A DNA stretch of 6,380 nucleotides from Actinomycetota bacterium. Its GTDB lineage: Bacteria > Actinomycetota > Acidimicrobiia > Spongiisociales > UBA11373. The translations under genes were made by a program, and so were the position numbers. The first letter of the stretch is position 1, and every line of letters begins with the position of its first letter. Location: the NCBI GenBank assembly GCA_030688105.1, contig JAUYIV010000030.1:1-6380 (forward strand). Direction: 5' to 3'. The notes under the pieces are model-generated. The model did not search any database, was not told where the DNA came from, and saw nothing but the letters and a program-made list of their open reading frames with translations. Below, piece by piece: positions 1 through 6,321 of the stretch.

Positions 1-243
1 GCGGAGTCCCGCCTTGAGATTCGGCGTCTCGACCGTCACCGGGCCGGCCTTTCCCGGTGCCAGGTAATGCGCGGTCACCGCGACCGGATCCGGCCGACCG
101 GTGGCCTGGACGGCCGCCCGTGCCGCGATCGCCAGCAGGTAGCCGCCGTTGGCATTGCCGGCGATGTCCCAATCGGGGGCGATCTCCCCGGCCCACTGCG
201 TGTCGGCGATGGGGCGCACCGCAGTGGCCTCGGCGAAGCTCAC
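1..243 (-). CDS. TesB-like acyl-CoA thioesterase, N-terminal part (runs off window)
   Basis: Only the first 81 codons are present; the gene continues beyond position 1. The GTG start at 243 overlaps the TGA of the preceding lipoprotein gene (GTGA), and a weak G-rich stretch lies about 7 bases upstream. The visible protein has the N-terminal hotdog features of the thioesterase family PF13622 (4HBT_3): a W-x-I-A-G-N-A-N-G-G-Y-L-L segment (residues 25-37), then PDPVAVTAHYLAPGKAGP (51-68) and a following beta strand ending in VTVET. Proteins of this type usually have two hotdog folds in about 260 residues and hydrolyse acyl-CoA thioesters, so roughly two thirds is missing here, including the C-terminal hotdog. 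The substrate cannot be told from this part. Its place at the tail of an rRNA-maturation operon does not suggest a shared pathway. The family call is fairly sure; the exact function is not. Confidence 0.82.
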   Translation of the reverse strand, partial: MSFAEATAVRPIADTQWAGEIAPDWDIAGNANGGYLLAIAARAAVQATGRPDPVAVTAHYLAPGKAGPVTVETPNLKAGLR

Positions 244-491
244 CCGTCGCCCCCGATGATCACGGAATCGGGGCACTCGGCGCGTAACGCCGCGGCGAAC
301 TCCGCCTCGGTGTAGCCGAGCCCGATCGCGGTGGCCGTGGATTCGAAGAGGATCAGCGACGAGTCGGCGAGGGAGGTCTCCGGGTCGGCGAGCACCGCAC
401 AGGTCTCGGCGGCGAGATCGCTCAGCTCCGAGCCTCCGCCACAGGCGGCAAGGGCGACGGCACAAGCGACTGCGATGAGTCCCCGGCGCAT
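240..491 (-). CDS. small predicted lipoprotein, function unknown
   Basis: This gene encodes 83 residues. It starts with ATG at 491, sharing one base with the era stop (TGATG), and its own TGA overlaps the next GTG by four bases. The N-terminus is a clear lipoprotein signal: M-R-R-G, a hydrophobic stretch (residues 5-16), and the lipobox L-A-A-C with the lipidated cysteine at C17, followed by G-G-G-S as a flexible tether. The mature part is only about 66 residues, acidic and Ala-rich, with two further cysteines (C31 and C73) that could form a disulfide outside the membrane. The segment GYTEAEFAAALRAECP (59-74) resembles the C-terminal pattern of small secreted actinobacterial proteins such as DUF732, but the match is loose and I do not assign the family. 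Strong third-position GC and the conserved overlaps support it as a real gene. It sits where recO often follows era. Function is unknown. Confidence 0.75.
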   Translation of the reverse strand: MRRGLIAVACAVALAACGGGSELSDLAAETCAVLADPETSLADSSLILFESTATAIGLGYTEAEFAAALRAECPDSVIIGGDG

Positions 492-1363
492 CACATCCCG
501 AGCCGTTCGATCATCGCCGGGTGCGACTGCCAATCCTTCTCGACCTTCGCCCGAAGCTCGAGGTGCACCGGGGTGCCCAGCCGGGCCTCGAGCTCGACCC
601 GGGCCTCGGAGCCGGCGTCCTTGATCAGGGACCCGCCTTTGCCGATCACGATCCCCTTCTGGCCCTCGCGCTCGACGATCAGACGAGCCTCGATCCGGGT
701 CAGCCCGTCCTCGCGGACCTCGATCTCGTCGACGACGACCGCCAGCGAGTGGGGCATCTCCTCGCGCAGCCTCGCCAGGAACTTCTCCCGGATGATCTCG
801 CCGATGAGAAAGCTCTCGGTCTGGTCCGTCGGCATCTCTGGTGGAAAGAACCGGGGCCCCTCCGGAAGCAGGGCGACCAGCTCGTCGACGATCGGGGCGA
901 GGTTCTCGCCCTCGAGGGCGCTCAGCGGCACATAGGCGGCGAAGTCCCACTCCCCCGCCACCGCGAGGTGCTCGGTGATGTCGTCGGGGGTGGCGGCGTC
1001 CGTCTTGTTGACGGCGCAGACGACCGGCGTCGGCGAGGACAGGAGGCGGTCCGCGATCAGGCGATCTCCCGGTCCGATCTTGCCGGTCGCATCGATGACG
1101 AAGAGGGTCGCATCGGACTCCTGGAGGGCGGCGTCGACGACAGCGTTCAGCCGGGCTCCCAAGGCGGTCCGCGGACGGTGCAGGCCCGGCGTGTCCACAA
1201 AGACGATCTGGTGGTCCTCCGCATCCACGATGCCCCGAATCGTCCGGCGGGTGGTCTGCGGCCGGGGCGAGGTGATCGCCACCTTCTCGCCCACGAGGGC
1301 GTTCACCAGAGTGCTCTTTCCCACGTTGGGCCTTCCCACCACGGCCACGAAACCCGACTTCAC
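491..1363 (-). CDS. era: GTPase Era, 16S rRNA-binding ribosome assembly factor
   Basis: Era is a GTPase that binds the 3' end of 16S rRNA and helps mature the 30S subunit. The 290-residue product matches the usual length of about 300. GTPase motifs appear in order: G1 GRPNVGKS (10-17), the switch I PQTTRRTIRG segment (35-44), G3 DTPG (57-60), G4 NKTD (119-122; usually NKxD) and G5 SAL (148-150). The C-terminal KH domain has the GQKGIVIGKGGSLIK segment (234-248) with the GKGG loop, and ends in a VEKDW motif typical of the family. The GTG start at 1363 was chosen because it overlaps the upstream TGA (GTGA) and gives the canonical short N-terminus before G1. The frame stays open far upstream, but that extension is Arg/Gly-rich noise. 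No clear Shine-Dalgarno is visible, which fits translational coupling to the CBS gene. Confidence 0.97.
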   Translation of the reverse strand: MKSGFVAVVGRPNVGKSTLVNALVGEKVAITSPRPQTTRRTIRGIVDAEDHQIVFVDTPGLHRPRTALGARLNAVVDAALQESDATLFVIDATGKIGPGDRLIADRLLSSPTPVVCAVNKTDAATPDDITEHLAVAGEWDFAAYVPLSALEGENLAPIVDELVALLPEGPRFFPPEMPTDQTESFLIGEIIREKFLARLREEMPHSLAVVVDEIEVREDGLTRIEARLIVEREGQKGIVIGKGGSLIKDAGSEARVELEARLGTPVHLELRAKVEKDWQSHPAMIERLGM

Positions 1364-2523
1364 TGAATGGCCACGCGAACTCGGGCGACCCGCCTCCCCT
1401 GAACCCGGTCGGCGGTGATCACCATGCCCTCGAGCTCGAAGGACTCCCCTTCCTCGGGAACTCGCCCGGCGAGGCCGAGCACCAGGCCACCCACGGTGTC
1501 CCAACCCTCGTCGGGCAGAGTGCAGGCGAGAAGCTCGGCGAGGTCGTCCACGGAGAGGCGGGCGTCCACCAGGAACGACCCGTCGTCCAGGGCGCTCACC
1601 ATCGGCTCTTCGACGTCGTATTCGTCGACGATCTCCCCGACGATCTCCTCGAGCAGATCCTCGATGGTGACCAGCCCGGCGGTGCCGCCGAACTCGTCGA
1701 CGACCACCGCCAGGTGGACTTTGGACGCTTGGAGCTCCCGGAGCAGCTCCGAGACCCGCTTGGTCTCCGGGACGAAGTGGACCGGGCGCATCAGCTTGGT
1801 CACGGGTAACGGCCCCTCTCCGGCGTCGAAGAGGAGGAGGAGGTCGCGGGCGTACAGCACCCCGACGACGTCGTCGAGATCGTCCCCGGTCACCGGTATC
1901 CGTGACTTTCCGCTGGCGAGCACCAAGTCGAGGGCCTCGTCGGAGCCGGTGGAGGCCGGCACCGTGACCATGTCGGTGCGGGGCACCATCACCTCGCGGA
2001 CGATGGCGTCGGTGAACTCCAGGACGGACGAGATCAGCTCGATCTCCTGGCTGTCCTGGGCGTCGTCCTCCGGCTGCTCCTCCTCGTCCTCGTCGTAGAT
2101 GAGGTCGACGGCCCGCCTCCCCGCACCCACCGCTAGGGAAAGCAGGCTCGAGAGCCGGTAGGCAGGACGGCGCGGCAGCGACCGCCCGAAGGCCCTGGGC
2201 AGGGTATCGCCGACGAGGACCAGCAGGATCCCCAGACCGAAGAGGCTTGCCAAGAGCGCCCACCCCGACACCCGCGCCGTGATCGCCCAAGTCGCCGGAA
2301 TCGCTCCGGCGACCAGCAGGGCCGCATGGACGATGCCGAGGCTGGGCTGGACGTTCACCGGCTCCTCGAGCAGCTGCGCCACCCGGGCGGCCCCGGCATC
2401 CCCGTCGGCGGCGTCATGGAGGGCATCGGCCCGATGGGTGCGAAGCAGCGAGGCCCCGCCAAAGCGGAGGGCGGCAGCCACACCGATCGCCAGCAGCGAG
2501 GCCCCGAGGGCGATGACCGTCAT
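1360..2523 (-). CDS. CNNM/CorC-type membrane protein with CBS pair (hemolysin family)
   Basis: This 387-residue protein has the CNNM / HlyC-CorC (UPF0053) layout. The N-terminal DUF21-like membrane part (about 1-140) has hydrophobic segments near 3-20, 62-82 and 88-106, and a GDTLPRAFGRSLPRRP stretch (105-120) in place of the usual GE-x-LPK motif. Next come an acidic stretch (143-160), MVPRTDMV (179-186), and two CBS domains (about 182-235 and 243-300), the second with DEFGGTAGLVTIEDLLEEI (276-294). A CorC/HlyC C-terminal domain (about 305-387) follows. CBS pairs in this family bind adenine nucleotides, and members are implicated in Mg2+ or other divalent-cation transport or tolerance; the ion here is not known. 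The 'hemolysin' label is historical. ATG at 2523 overlaps the ybeY stop (ATGA). The neighbour order matches ybeZ-ybeY-ybeX in Escherichia coli and Rv2368c-Rv2366c in Mycobacterium tuberculosis. Confidence 0.93.
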   Translation of the reverse strand: MTVIALGASLLAIGVAAALRFGGASLLRTHRADALHDAADGDAGAARVAQLLEEPVNVQPSLGIVHAALLVAGAIPATWAITARVSGWALLASLFGLGILLVLVGDTLPRAFGRSLPRRPAYRLSSLLSLAVGAGRRAVDLIYDEDEEEQPEDDAQDSQEIELISSVLEFTDAIVREVMVPRTDMVTVPASTGSDEALDLVLASGKSRIPVTGDDLDDVVGVLYARDLLLLFDAGEGPLPVTKLMRPVHFVPETKRVSELLRELQASKVHLAVVVDEFGGTAGLVTIEDLLEEIVGEIVDEYDVEEPMVSALDDGSFLVDARLSVDDLAELLACTLPDEGWDTVGGLVLGLAGRVPEEGESFELEGMVITADRVQGRRVARVRVAIQ

Positions 2524-2984
2524 CCGATCGACCGTCCGATCAGTCCCAGCAGCTCGTCCTCACGGCGTTCCATGGCATCCGCGGTGTCATCGTCCTCATG
2601 GTCGTACCCCAGAAGATGAAGAATGCCGTGTGCCAGCAAGAGATGCATGAAGTCGTCGAAGGGTATGCCTTCGCCGGCGGCGCGCTTGGCGATCTCGGAC
2701 GGGCACAAGAAGACATCACCGAGGACGACAGGCGGGTCGTCGCGAAACCGCGGCGGCACCTTGCCGGCGATGAGGTCATCGAGCGGGAACGCCAGGACGT
2801 CGGTGGGCCCGGTGCGCTCCATGAAGCGCTGGTTGTACTCGGCCATCTGCTCGGGACCGACGAGGATCACCGCCAGCTCGGTGTCGGGGGCGTAACCCTC
2901 GGCGGCGACCACCGATTCGGCGAAGGCTCGCAGTGAGTGGGCGTCGACGGGCTGGTCCTGCTCGTCGCTGAAGAACACGTTCAC
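2520..2984 (-). CDS. ybeY: endoribonuclease YbeY (16S rRNA 3' maturation)
   Basis: YbeY is a single-strand-specific metallo-endoribonuclease involved in 16S rRNA 3'-end maturation and 70S ribosome quality control in the cytoplasm. The 154-residue product is of normal length. It has the diagnostic zinc-binding motif HGILHLLGYDH (119-129), with H119, H123 and H129 as ligands, plus the conserved TDVLAFP (61-67) and LGDVFLCP (88-95) segments. Start choice: GTG at 2984 overlaps the stop of the upstream 7TM-HD gene (GTGA) and gives the short MNVFF beginning usual for the family. An AGGAG lies 12 bases upstream, farther than optimal. The gene overlaps the following CBS gene by four bases. Its position between the phoH and era genes agrees with their shared role in small-subunit RNA processing. 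Confidence 0.97.
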   Translation of the reverse strand: MNVFFSDEQDQPVDAHSLRAFAESVVAAEGYAPDTELAVILVGPEQMAEYNQRFMERTGPTDVLAFPLDDLIAGKVPPRFRDDPPVVLGDVFLCPSEIAKRAAGEGIPFDDFMHLLLAHGILHLLGYDHEDDDTADAMERREDELLGLIGRSIG

Positions 2985-5227
2985 GCGGGCTGAGTGCTCC
3001 TGGCTGCGGGGAACCCCGGATACGGGATTCGTGTGTGGTAGTACCCGATCAGGGCGTCCACGAACGCCTCCTTTATCCGCGTCAGCTCTCCGAACGTGAC
3101 CGCGGACTCCTCGAGCTGACCGTCTTCGACCTTCTCGGCGATGATGGCCTCGACCAGCCCGCGGATGCTCTCACTCGTGGGATCCTCGTGCTGGACCAGA
3201 GCGCGGGCGGCCGCCTCGGTGGCATCGGCCAGCATCAGGATCACCATCTCCTTGGTGCGCGGTTTCCGTCCGCGGTGGCGATAGTCACGGATCTCCATGC
3301 GCTCGCCGTATGCCTCCTCGGCCTTGTGGCTGAAGTAGCGCATCAGGCTGGTGCCGTGGTGGGTCAGGATCCCCTGGGCGACGTCGGGCGGAATCCGGTA
3401 CTCCCCGGCGAGACGCAGCCCCTCGGACACATGGCTTCTGATGATCGCCGCCGACTCCTCCGGAGGCAGGCGGTCGTGGGGATTGGTCACGCCGAACTGG
3501 TTCTCCACGAAATACTTCGGCTGAACCGTCTTGCCGAGGTCGTGGTAGTACGCCATCGCCCGGGCCAGGAGGGGATTGGCGCCGATGGCGCGGGCGGCGC
3601 GGTCGGCGAGGTTGCCCACCAGGACGGAGTGGTTGAAGGTCCCCGGCGCCATGTCCTCGACCCGGCGCAACGCCGGATGGTTCCGGTCGGTGAGGTCGAG
3701 AAGGGTCTGGGTGGTGGTGATGCCAAAGGCCGAAGAGAGCATCGGCATCACCCCGAGGGCGGCGACTCCCGAGGCGATGCCGCCGACGAAGCCCCAGATC
3801 GCCGAGAGCCGAATGGTGTCGGCGTCCCCCGCGTAGAAGAACCAGGCGAGCGAGGCTGCCAGCGGCACCTGGATGACCGCCGAGAAGATGACGGCAAGGT
3901 TCAACTGGGCACGCGACGCCACCGAGGTGACCAGCGGGATCGGAGTGAGGGTGGCCGCCCCGGCGAAGACGACGAGCGCGATGTCCCCGGTGGCGAGTGC
4001 GGTGAACGCGGTGACGGGCAGCGCCATGAGCACCGCGATCCGGGAATCGAAGAGGTTGGCCGCCAGGTAGCCGAAGAATGCCGCCGGGAGCAAGAACCCG
4101 AGCTCGATGGAGTTCCCGGCCACGAACTCGGGGATGCGCGCCGCCACCGCGGCGAGCACGATGAGCAGGCCGAACAATGCCACCTTCTTCGAGTCGCGCC
4201 AGAACTCGTGGGTCACCCGGCCCATGAACACCACCGACAGCAGGACCACCAGCGCCGCCACCGCCGCCATGGCCCGGAGCGGTACCGTCTCCTCGTCGGC
4301 CACGTTGAGGTCGAGGCCCTCGATGGCTTCGACCTGCACCGCGGTGAGGCGCTCCCCCACGGCGACGATGAGCTCGCCGGACACGATCTCCCTCGTCACT
4401 TCTTTCACGCCGGCGCGCGCCACTTGACGAGCCAAATCCGTGGCGGTGTCGTCGAGAAAGCTGTTCGCCTGGAGATAGTTCCCCAGCAGGTCGGCGACTG
4501 CGGCCTCGGCGGCATCTCGCAACTCCTCTGGGAGCAGCACCAGGGGCCTGGGCTCGGTGACGACTCTCGCCTTCACCGCGTCGAGCTCGGTGGGGCGGAT
4601 ACCGGGAATCAGGTGATCGCCGGCGACGTCGAGCGCCGCCTGCTGGACGATCGGGAACAATTCCGTCTCACCGTTCTCGACGCGGGCGCGATCGTCGTTG
4701 GCGAGGCCGACGAGGGTGTCGATGGTCTCGTCCTGGAGCAACGGGTGGAGGGCCTGGAGAAGGGCGATCTGCTCTCCTCTGGGCAGTGGTTCCGGAGGCA
4801 GGGTCGTGGTCGTGGTCGCTTCCGTGGTCGAGGTGTCGTCGCCGGGCTCGGTGGTCGAGGTGGTGCCCACGGTGGTGTCGGTTCCGCCGTCGGGCGGCTC
4901 CACCGGAATCGGCTGGGCCCCTTTGTGCACGTTCTGGAAGACCTCGAAGACGGCGCCGAGTACCGCGTCGGTCGCCTCGAGGTCGGTGTTGTAGACGTCG
5001 GCGACGGCGGCGGCGGCGGCGGCGCGGGCCGTCTCGGTGGCGTCTTCGTTCTTCACGGTGATCGGACCGCTCGCATAGAAGGTGCTCGGCGAGGGCTCAC
5101 CGACGTTGAGCGCGATGGGATCCGATCCCTGCTCCTGCCCCACCACCAGGGCCAGCGACACCGCGATGACCATGACGAGCAGCATCGCGGCGCGGGTGAG
5201 CCCGGCAAGGCGGCTCATGACCCTCAC
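2981..5227 (-). CDS. 7TM-HD family phosphohydrolase (PgpH-type c-di-AMP phosphodiesterase)
   Basis: This 748-residue membrane protein has the 7TMR-HD architecture. An N-terminal membrane helix (12-30) is followed by a long extracytoplasmic domain (about 31-315; 7TMR-HDED type), a multi-span membrane region (about 317-497) and a cytoplasmic HD domain (about 520-735). All metal-binding residues expected of the HD fold are visible: H533 (TFNHS), H562-D563 (YHDLGK), H599 (SHVSEGL), H623-H624 (THHGT) and D668 (LADAT). Characterised relatives (Listeria PgpH, Bacillus YqfF) hydrolyse c-di-AMP, so that activity is inferred here. The outer domain carries a Thr/Ser/Pro-rich insert (about 113-144) and an Ala run (69-74). 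GTG at 5227 overlaps the phoH stop (GTGA), with AGGAGG four bases upstream. An ATG at 5218, three codons in, is the main alternative and has a longer spacing to the same site. Bacillota have the same phoH/7TM-HD/ybeY order. Confidence 0.94.
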   Translation of the reverse strand: MRVMSRLAGLTRAAMLLVMVIAVSLALVVGQEQGSDPIALNVGEPSPSTFYASGPITVKNEDATETARAAAAAAVADVYNTDLEATDAVLGAVFEVFQNVHKGAQPIPVEPPDGGTDTTVGTTSTTEPGDDTSTTEATTTTTLPPEPLPRGEQIALLQALHPLLQDETIDTLVGLANDDRARVENGETELFPIVQQAALDVAGDHLIPGIRPTELDAVKARVVTEPRPLVLLPEELRDAAEAAVADLLGNYLQANSFLDDTATDLARQVARAGVKEVTREIVSGELIVAVGERLTAVQVEAIEGLDLNVADEETVPLRAMAAVAALVVLLSVVFMGRVTHEFWRDSKKVALFGLLIVLAAVAARIPEFVAGNSIELGFLLPAAFFGYLAANLFDSRIAVLMALPVTAFTALATGDIALVVFAGAATLTPIPLVTSVASRAQLNLAVIFSAVIQVPLAASLAWFFYAGDADTIRLSAIWGFVGGIASGVAALGVMPMLSSAFGITTTQTLLDLTDRNHPALRRVEDMAPGTFNHSVLVGNLADRAARAIGANPLLARAMAYYHDLGKTVQPKYFVENQFGVTNPHDRLPPEESAAIIRSHVSEGLRLAGEYRIPPDVAQGILTHHGTSLMRYFSHKAEEAYGERMEIRDYRHRGRKPRTKEMVILMLADATEAAARALVQHEDPTSESIRGLVEAIIAEKVEDGQLEESAVTFGELTRIKEAFVDALIGYYHTRIPYPGFPAARSTQPA

Positions 5228-6192
5228 TCGCCCTCCTCGTGCCTGCGGTAGGCCTCGACGATGGCGGCGACGATGCGATGCCTGACGACATCCTCCGCGC
5301 CCAGGGTGATGAAGGACACGCCGGGGATGTCGTCGAGGACCCCCCGCACCTGCCGCAGGCCGGACGCCTTCCCGGTGGGCAGGTCCACCTGGGTGACATC
5401 GCCGGTGATCACCATCTTCGAGTTGAACCCGAGCCTGGTGAGAAACATCTTCATCTGCTCGGGCGACGTGTTCTGCGCTTCGTCGAGCACGACGAAGGCA
5501 TCGTTGAGGGTTCGCCCCCGCATGTAGGCGAGAGGGGCGATCTCGATGGCGCCCCTCTCCATCAGCCGCTGCGTCTCCTCGGGCCCCAGCATGTCGTAGA
5601 GAGCGTCGTACAGCGGCCGGAGATACGGATCCACCTTGGCGGCGAGATCGCCCGGAAGAAAGCCGAGGCGCTCCCCCGCCTCGACCGCCGGCCTGGTGAG
5701 GATGAGGCGGGTCACCGACCCGGATTCAAGACCGGAAACCGCCACCGCCATCGCCAGGTAGGTCTTGCCGGTGCCGGCCGGACCGATCGAGAAGATGACG
5801 GTGTTGCGTCGAATGGCGTCGAGATACCGCTTCTGATTCAGGGTCTTGGGCCGCACGATCTTGCCGCGGCCCACGGGCACGCCGTCGCTGAAGACCTCGG
5901 AGGGGCGGGCCACCTCCGCCTTCACCAGCTCGATGACCCGCAGCACCCGGTCCTCATCGAGTGACTGGCCCTCGCGAACCAGGACCAGCAACTCCTCGAG
6001 GGTGGTCTTGGCGAGCGTGGCCGTCGGCTCGGGACCGCCGATCCTCAGCTCGTCCCCGCGCGCCACGATGCGCGCGTCGAGGAACGCCTCTTCGACGAGG
6101 CGGAGATGGGCGTCGCGCTCGCCCAGCAGAGCCAGCATGAGGTGGTCGCCGGGGACGCGCAGCGTGACCTCATTGAGGGATGCTTGCGTCAC
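5224..6192 (-). CDS. phoH: PhoH-family ATPase (PhoH-like/YbeZ)
   Basis: This cytoplasmic P-loop ATPase has 322 residues, typical of the PhoH-like/YbeZ group. The N-terminal part (about 1-110) fits the KH-like nucleic-acid-binding region of the family. The ATPase domain shows Walker A GPAGTGKT (137-144), the TRPAVEAGERLGFLPGD segment (166-182), a Walker B-type VVLDEAQN (234-241) and the TGDVTQVDLP motif (263-272). YbeZ interacts with YbeY and is thought to act in RNA handling or ribosome maturation; the older phosphate-starvation label comes from E. coli PhoH and is not a good guide here. The GTG start at 6192 has a GAGGA ribosome binding site five bases upstream and yields a normal N-terminus. 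The stop overlaps the 7TM-HD start. This is the first complete gene of the cluster and follows the only clear non-coding gap in the window. Confidence 0.96.
   Translation of the reverse strand: MTQASLNEVTLRVPGDHLMLALLGERDAHLRLVEEAFLDARIVARGDELRIGGPEPTATLAKTTLEELLVLVREGQSLDEDRVLRVIELVKAEVARPSEVFSDGVPVGRGKIVRPKTLNQKRYLDAIRRNTVIFSIGPAGTGKTYLAMAVAVSGLESGSVTRLILTRPAVEAGERLGFLPGDLAAKVDPYLRPLYDALYDMLGPEETQRLMERGAIEIAPLAYMRGRTLNDAFVVLDEAQNTSPEQMKMFLTRLGFNSKMVITGDVTQVDLPTGKASGLRQVRGVLDDIPGVSFITLGAEDVVRHRIVAAIVEAYRRHEEGE
5231..5238 (-). promoter_or_regulatory. strong ribosome binding site for the 7TM-HD gene
   Basis: Read on the minus strand, GAGGAGGG lies inside the last codons of phoH, ending just before the GTG at 5227. 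AGGAGG is four bases from that GTG and thirteen from the ATG at 5218. This spacing, together with the GTGA overlap, favours the GTG, though four bases is on the short side. It is the best Shine-Dalgarno match among the internal gene junctions. Confidence 0.6.
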
Positions 6193-6197
6193 AGAGA

Positions 6198-6202
6198 TCC
6201 TC
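6198..6202 (-). promoter_or_regulatory. ribosome binding site for phoH
   Basis: GAGGA on the minus strand lies five bases before the GTG at 6192. It decides the phoH start, as no other start codon in that frame has a comparable site nearby. Confidence 0.6.
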
Positions 6203-6230
6203 GTTGCGAGGGGATCATGGAGAAGAAGGA

Positions 6231-6257
6231 ACTATACCGGTGTCGTGCGGGAGTCAG
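6231..6257 (-). promoter_or_regulatory. candidate operon promoter upstream of phoH
   Basis: On the minus strand, TATAGT (6236-6231) matches the sigma-70-type -10 box at five of six positions. A partial -35, CTGACT (6257-6252, four of six), lies 15 bases upstream, shorter than the usual 16-18. The -35-like bases fall in the end of the palindromic element at 6253-6321. Transcription from here would give a leader of about 30 bases to the phoH GTG. This is the only AT-richer stretch before the cluster. It is a motif match only; upstream read-through from another promoter is possible. Confidence 0.35.
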
Positions 6258-6321
6258 TCTCCCCCCGCAAGGCGGGGGGAGAGGTCCGAGCCGGAGGCTC
6301 GGACCAAGGGGGGCGGCTGAC
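6253..6321. repeat. 69-bp palindromic intergenic element with two adjacent hairpins
   Basis: Two perfect hairpins abut each other. The first has an 11-bp stem (6258-6268 with 6272-6282, TCTCCCCCCGC and its complement, loop AAG). The second has a 10-bp stem (6283-6292 with 6296-6305, GGTCCGAGCC and its complement, loop GGA). The outer ends also pair: GTCAG (6253-6257) with CTGAC (6317-6321), and CCCCCC (6261-6266) with GGGGGG (6308-6313). The whole is therefore an imperfect palindrome that can fold in two competing ways. This design, with terminal inverted repeats and nested stems, is that of REP-like or RIME-like mobile intergenic repeats found in many copies in GC-rich genomes. Neither strand shows a T-run after the stems, so a classical intrinsic terminator is not supported. 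Copy number cannot be judged from one window. Confidence 0.7.

Noticed and set aside
57..315. Short plus-strand frames over the thioesterase and lipoprotein genes
   Set aside because: They are Arg/Pro-rich shadows of the minus-strand genes, which have recognisable motifs and correct junctions.
521..1366. A 281-codon plus-strand frame antisense to era
   Set aside because: It is the complement shadow of era, with no domain or motif and no start context.
491..2290. A 599-codon version of Era with a long N-terminal extension
   Set aside because: The extra part lies out of frame inside the CBS gene and is low-complexity Arg/Gly/Pro sequence. The GTG at 1363 gives the family's normal N-terminus.
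5005..5024. A CGG trinucleotide run as a functional repeat
   Set aside because: It is six GCC alanine codons (A69-A74) within a helical stretch of the 7TM-HD protein; this is ordinary for a GC-rich genome.
3035..5251. A 738-codon open frame on the plus strand, antisense to the 7TM-HD gene
   Set aside because: It mirrors the real gene codon by codon, is Arg/Gly/His-rich with no recognisable domain, and arises because GC-rich coding DNA with few A/T-ending codons lacks stops on the opposite strand.
6258..6305. The two hairpins as a rho-independent terminator
   Set aside because: The stems are strong but no T-run follows on either strand; sequence after the stems is G- or C-rich.
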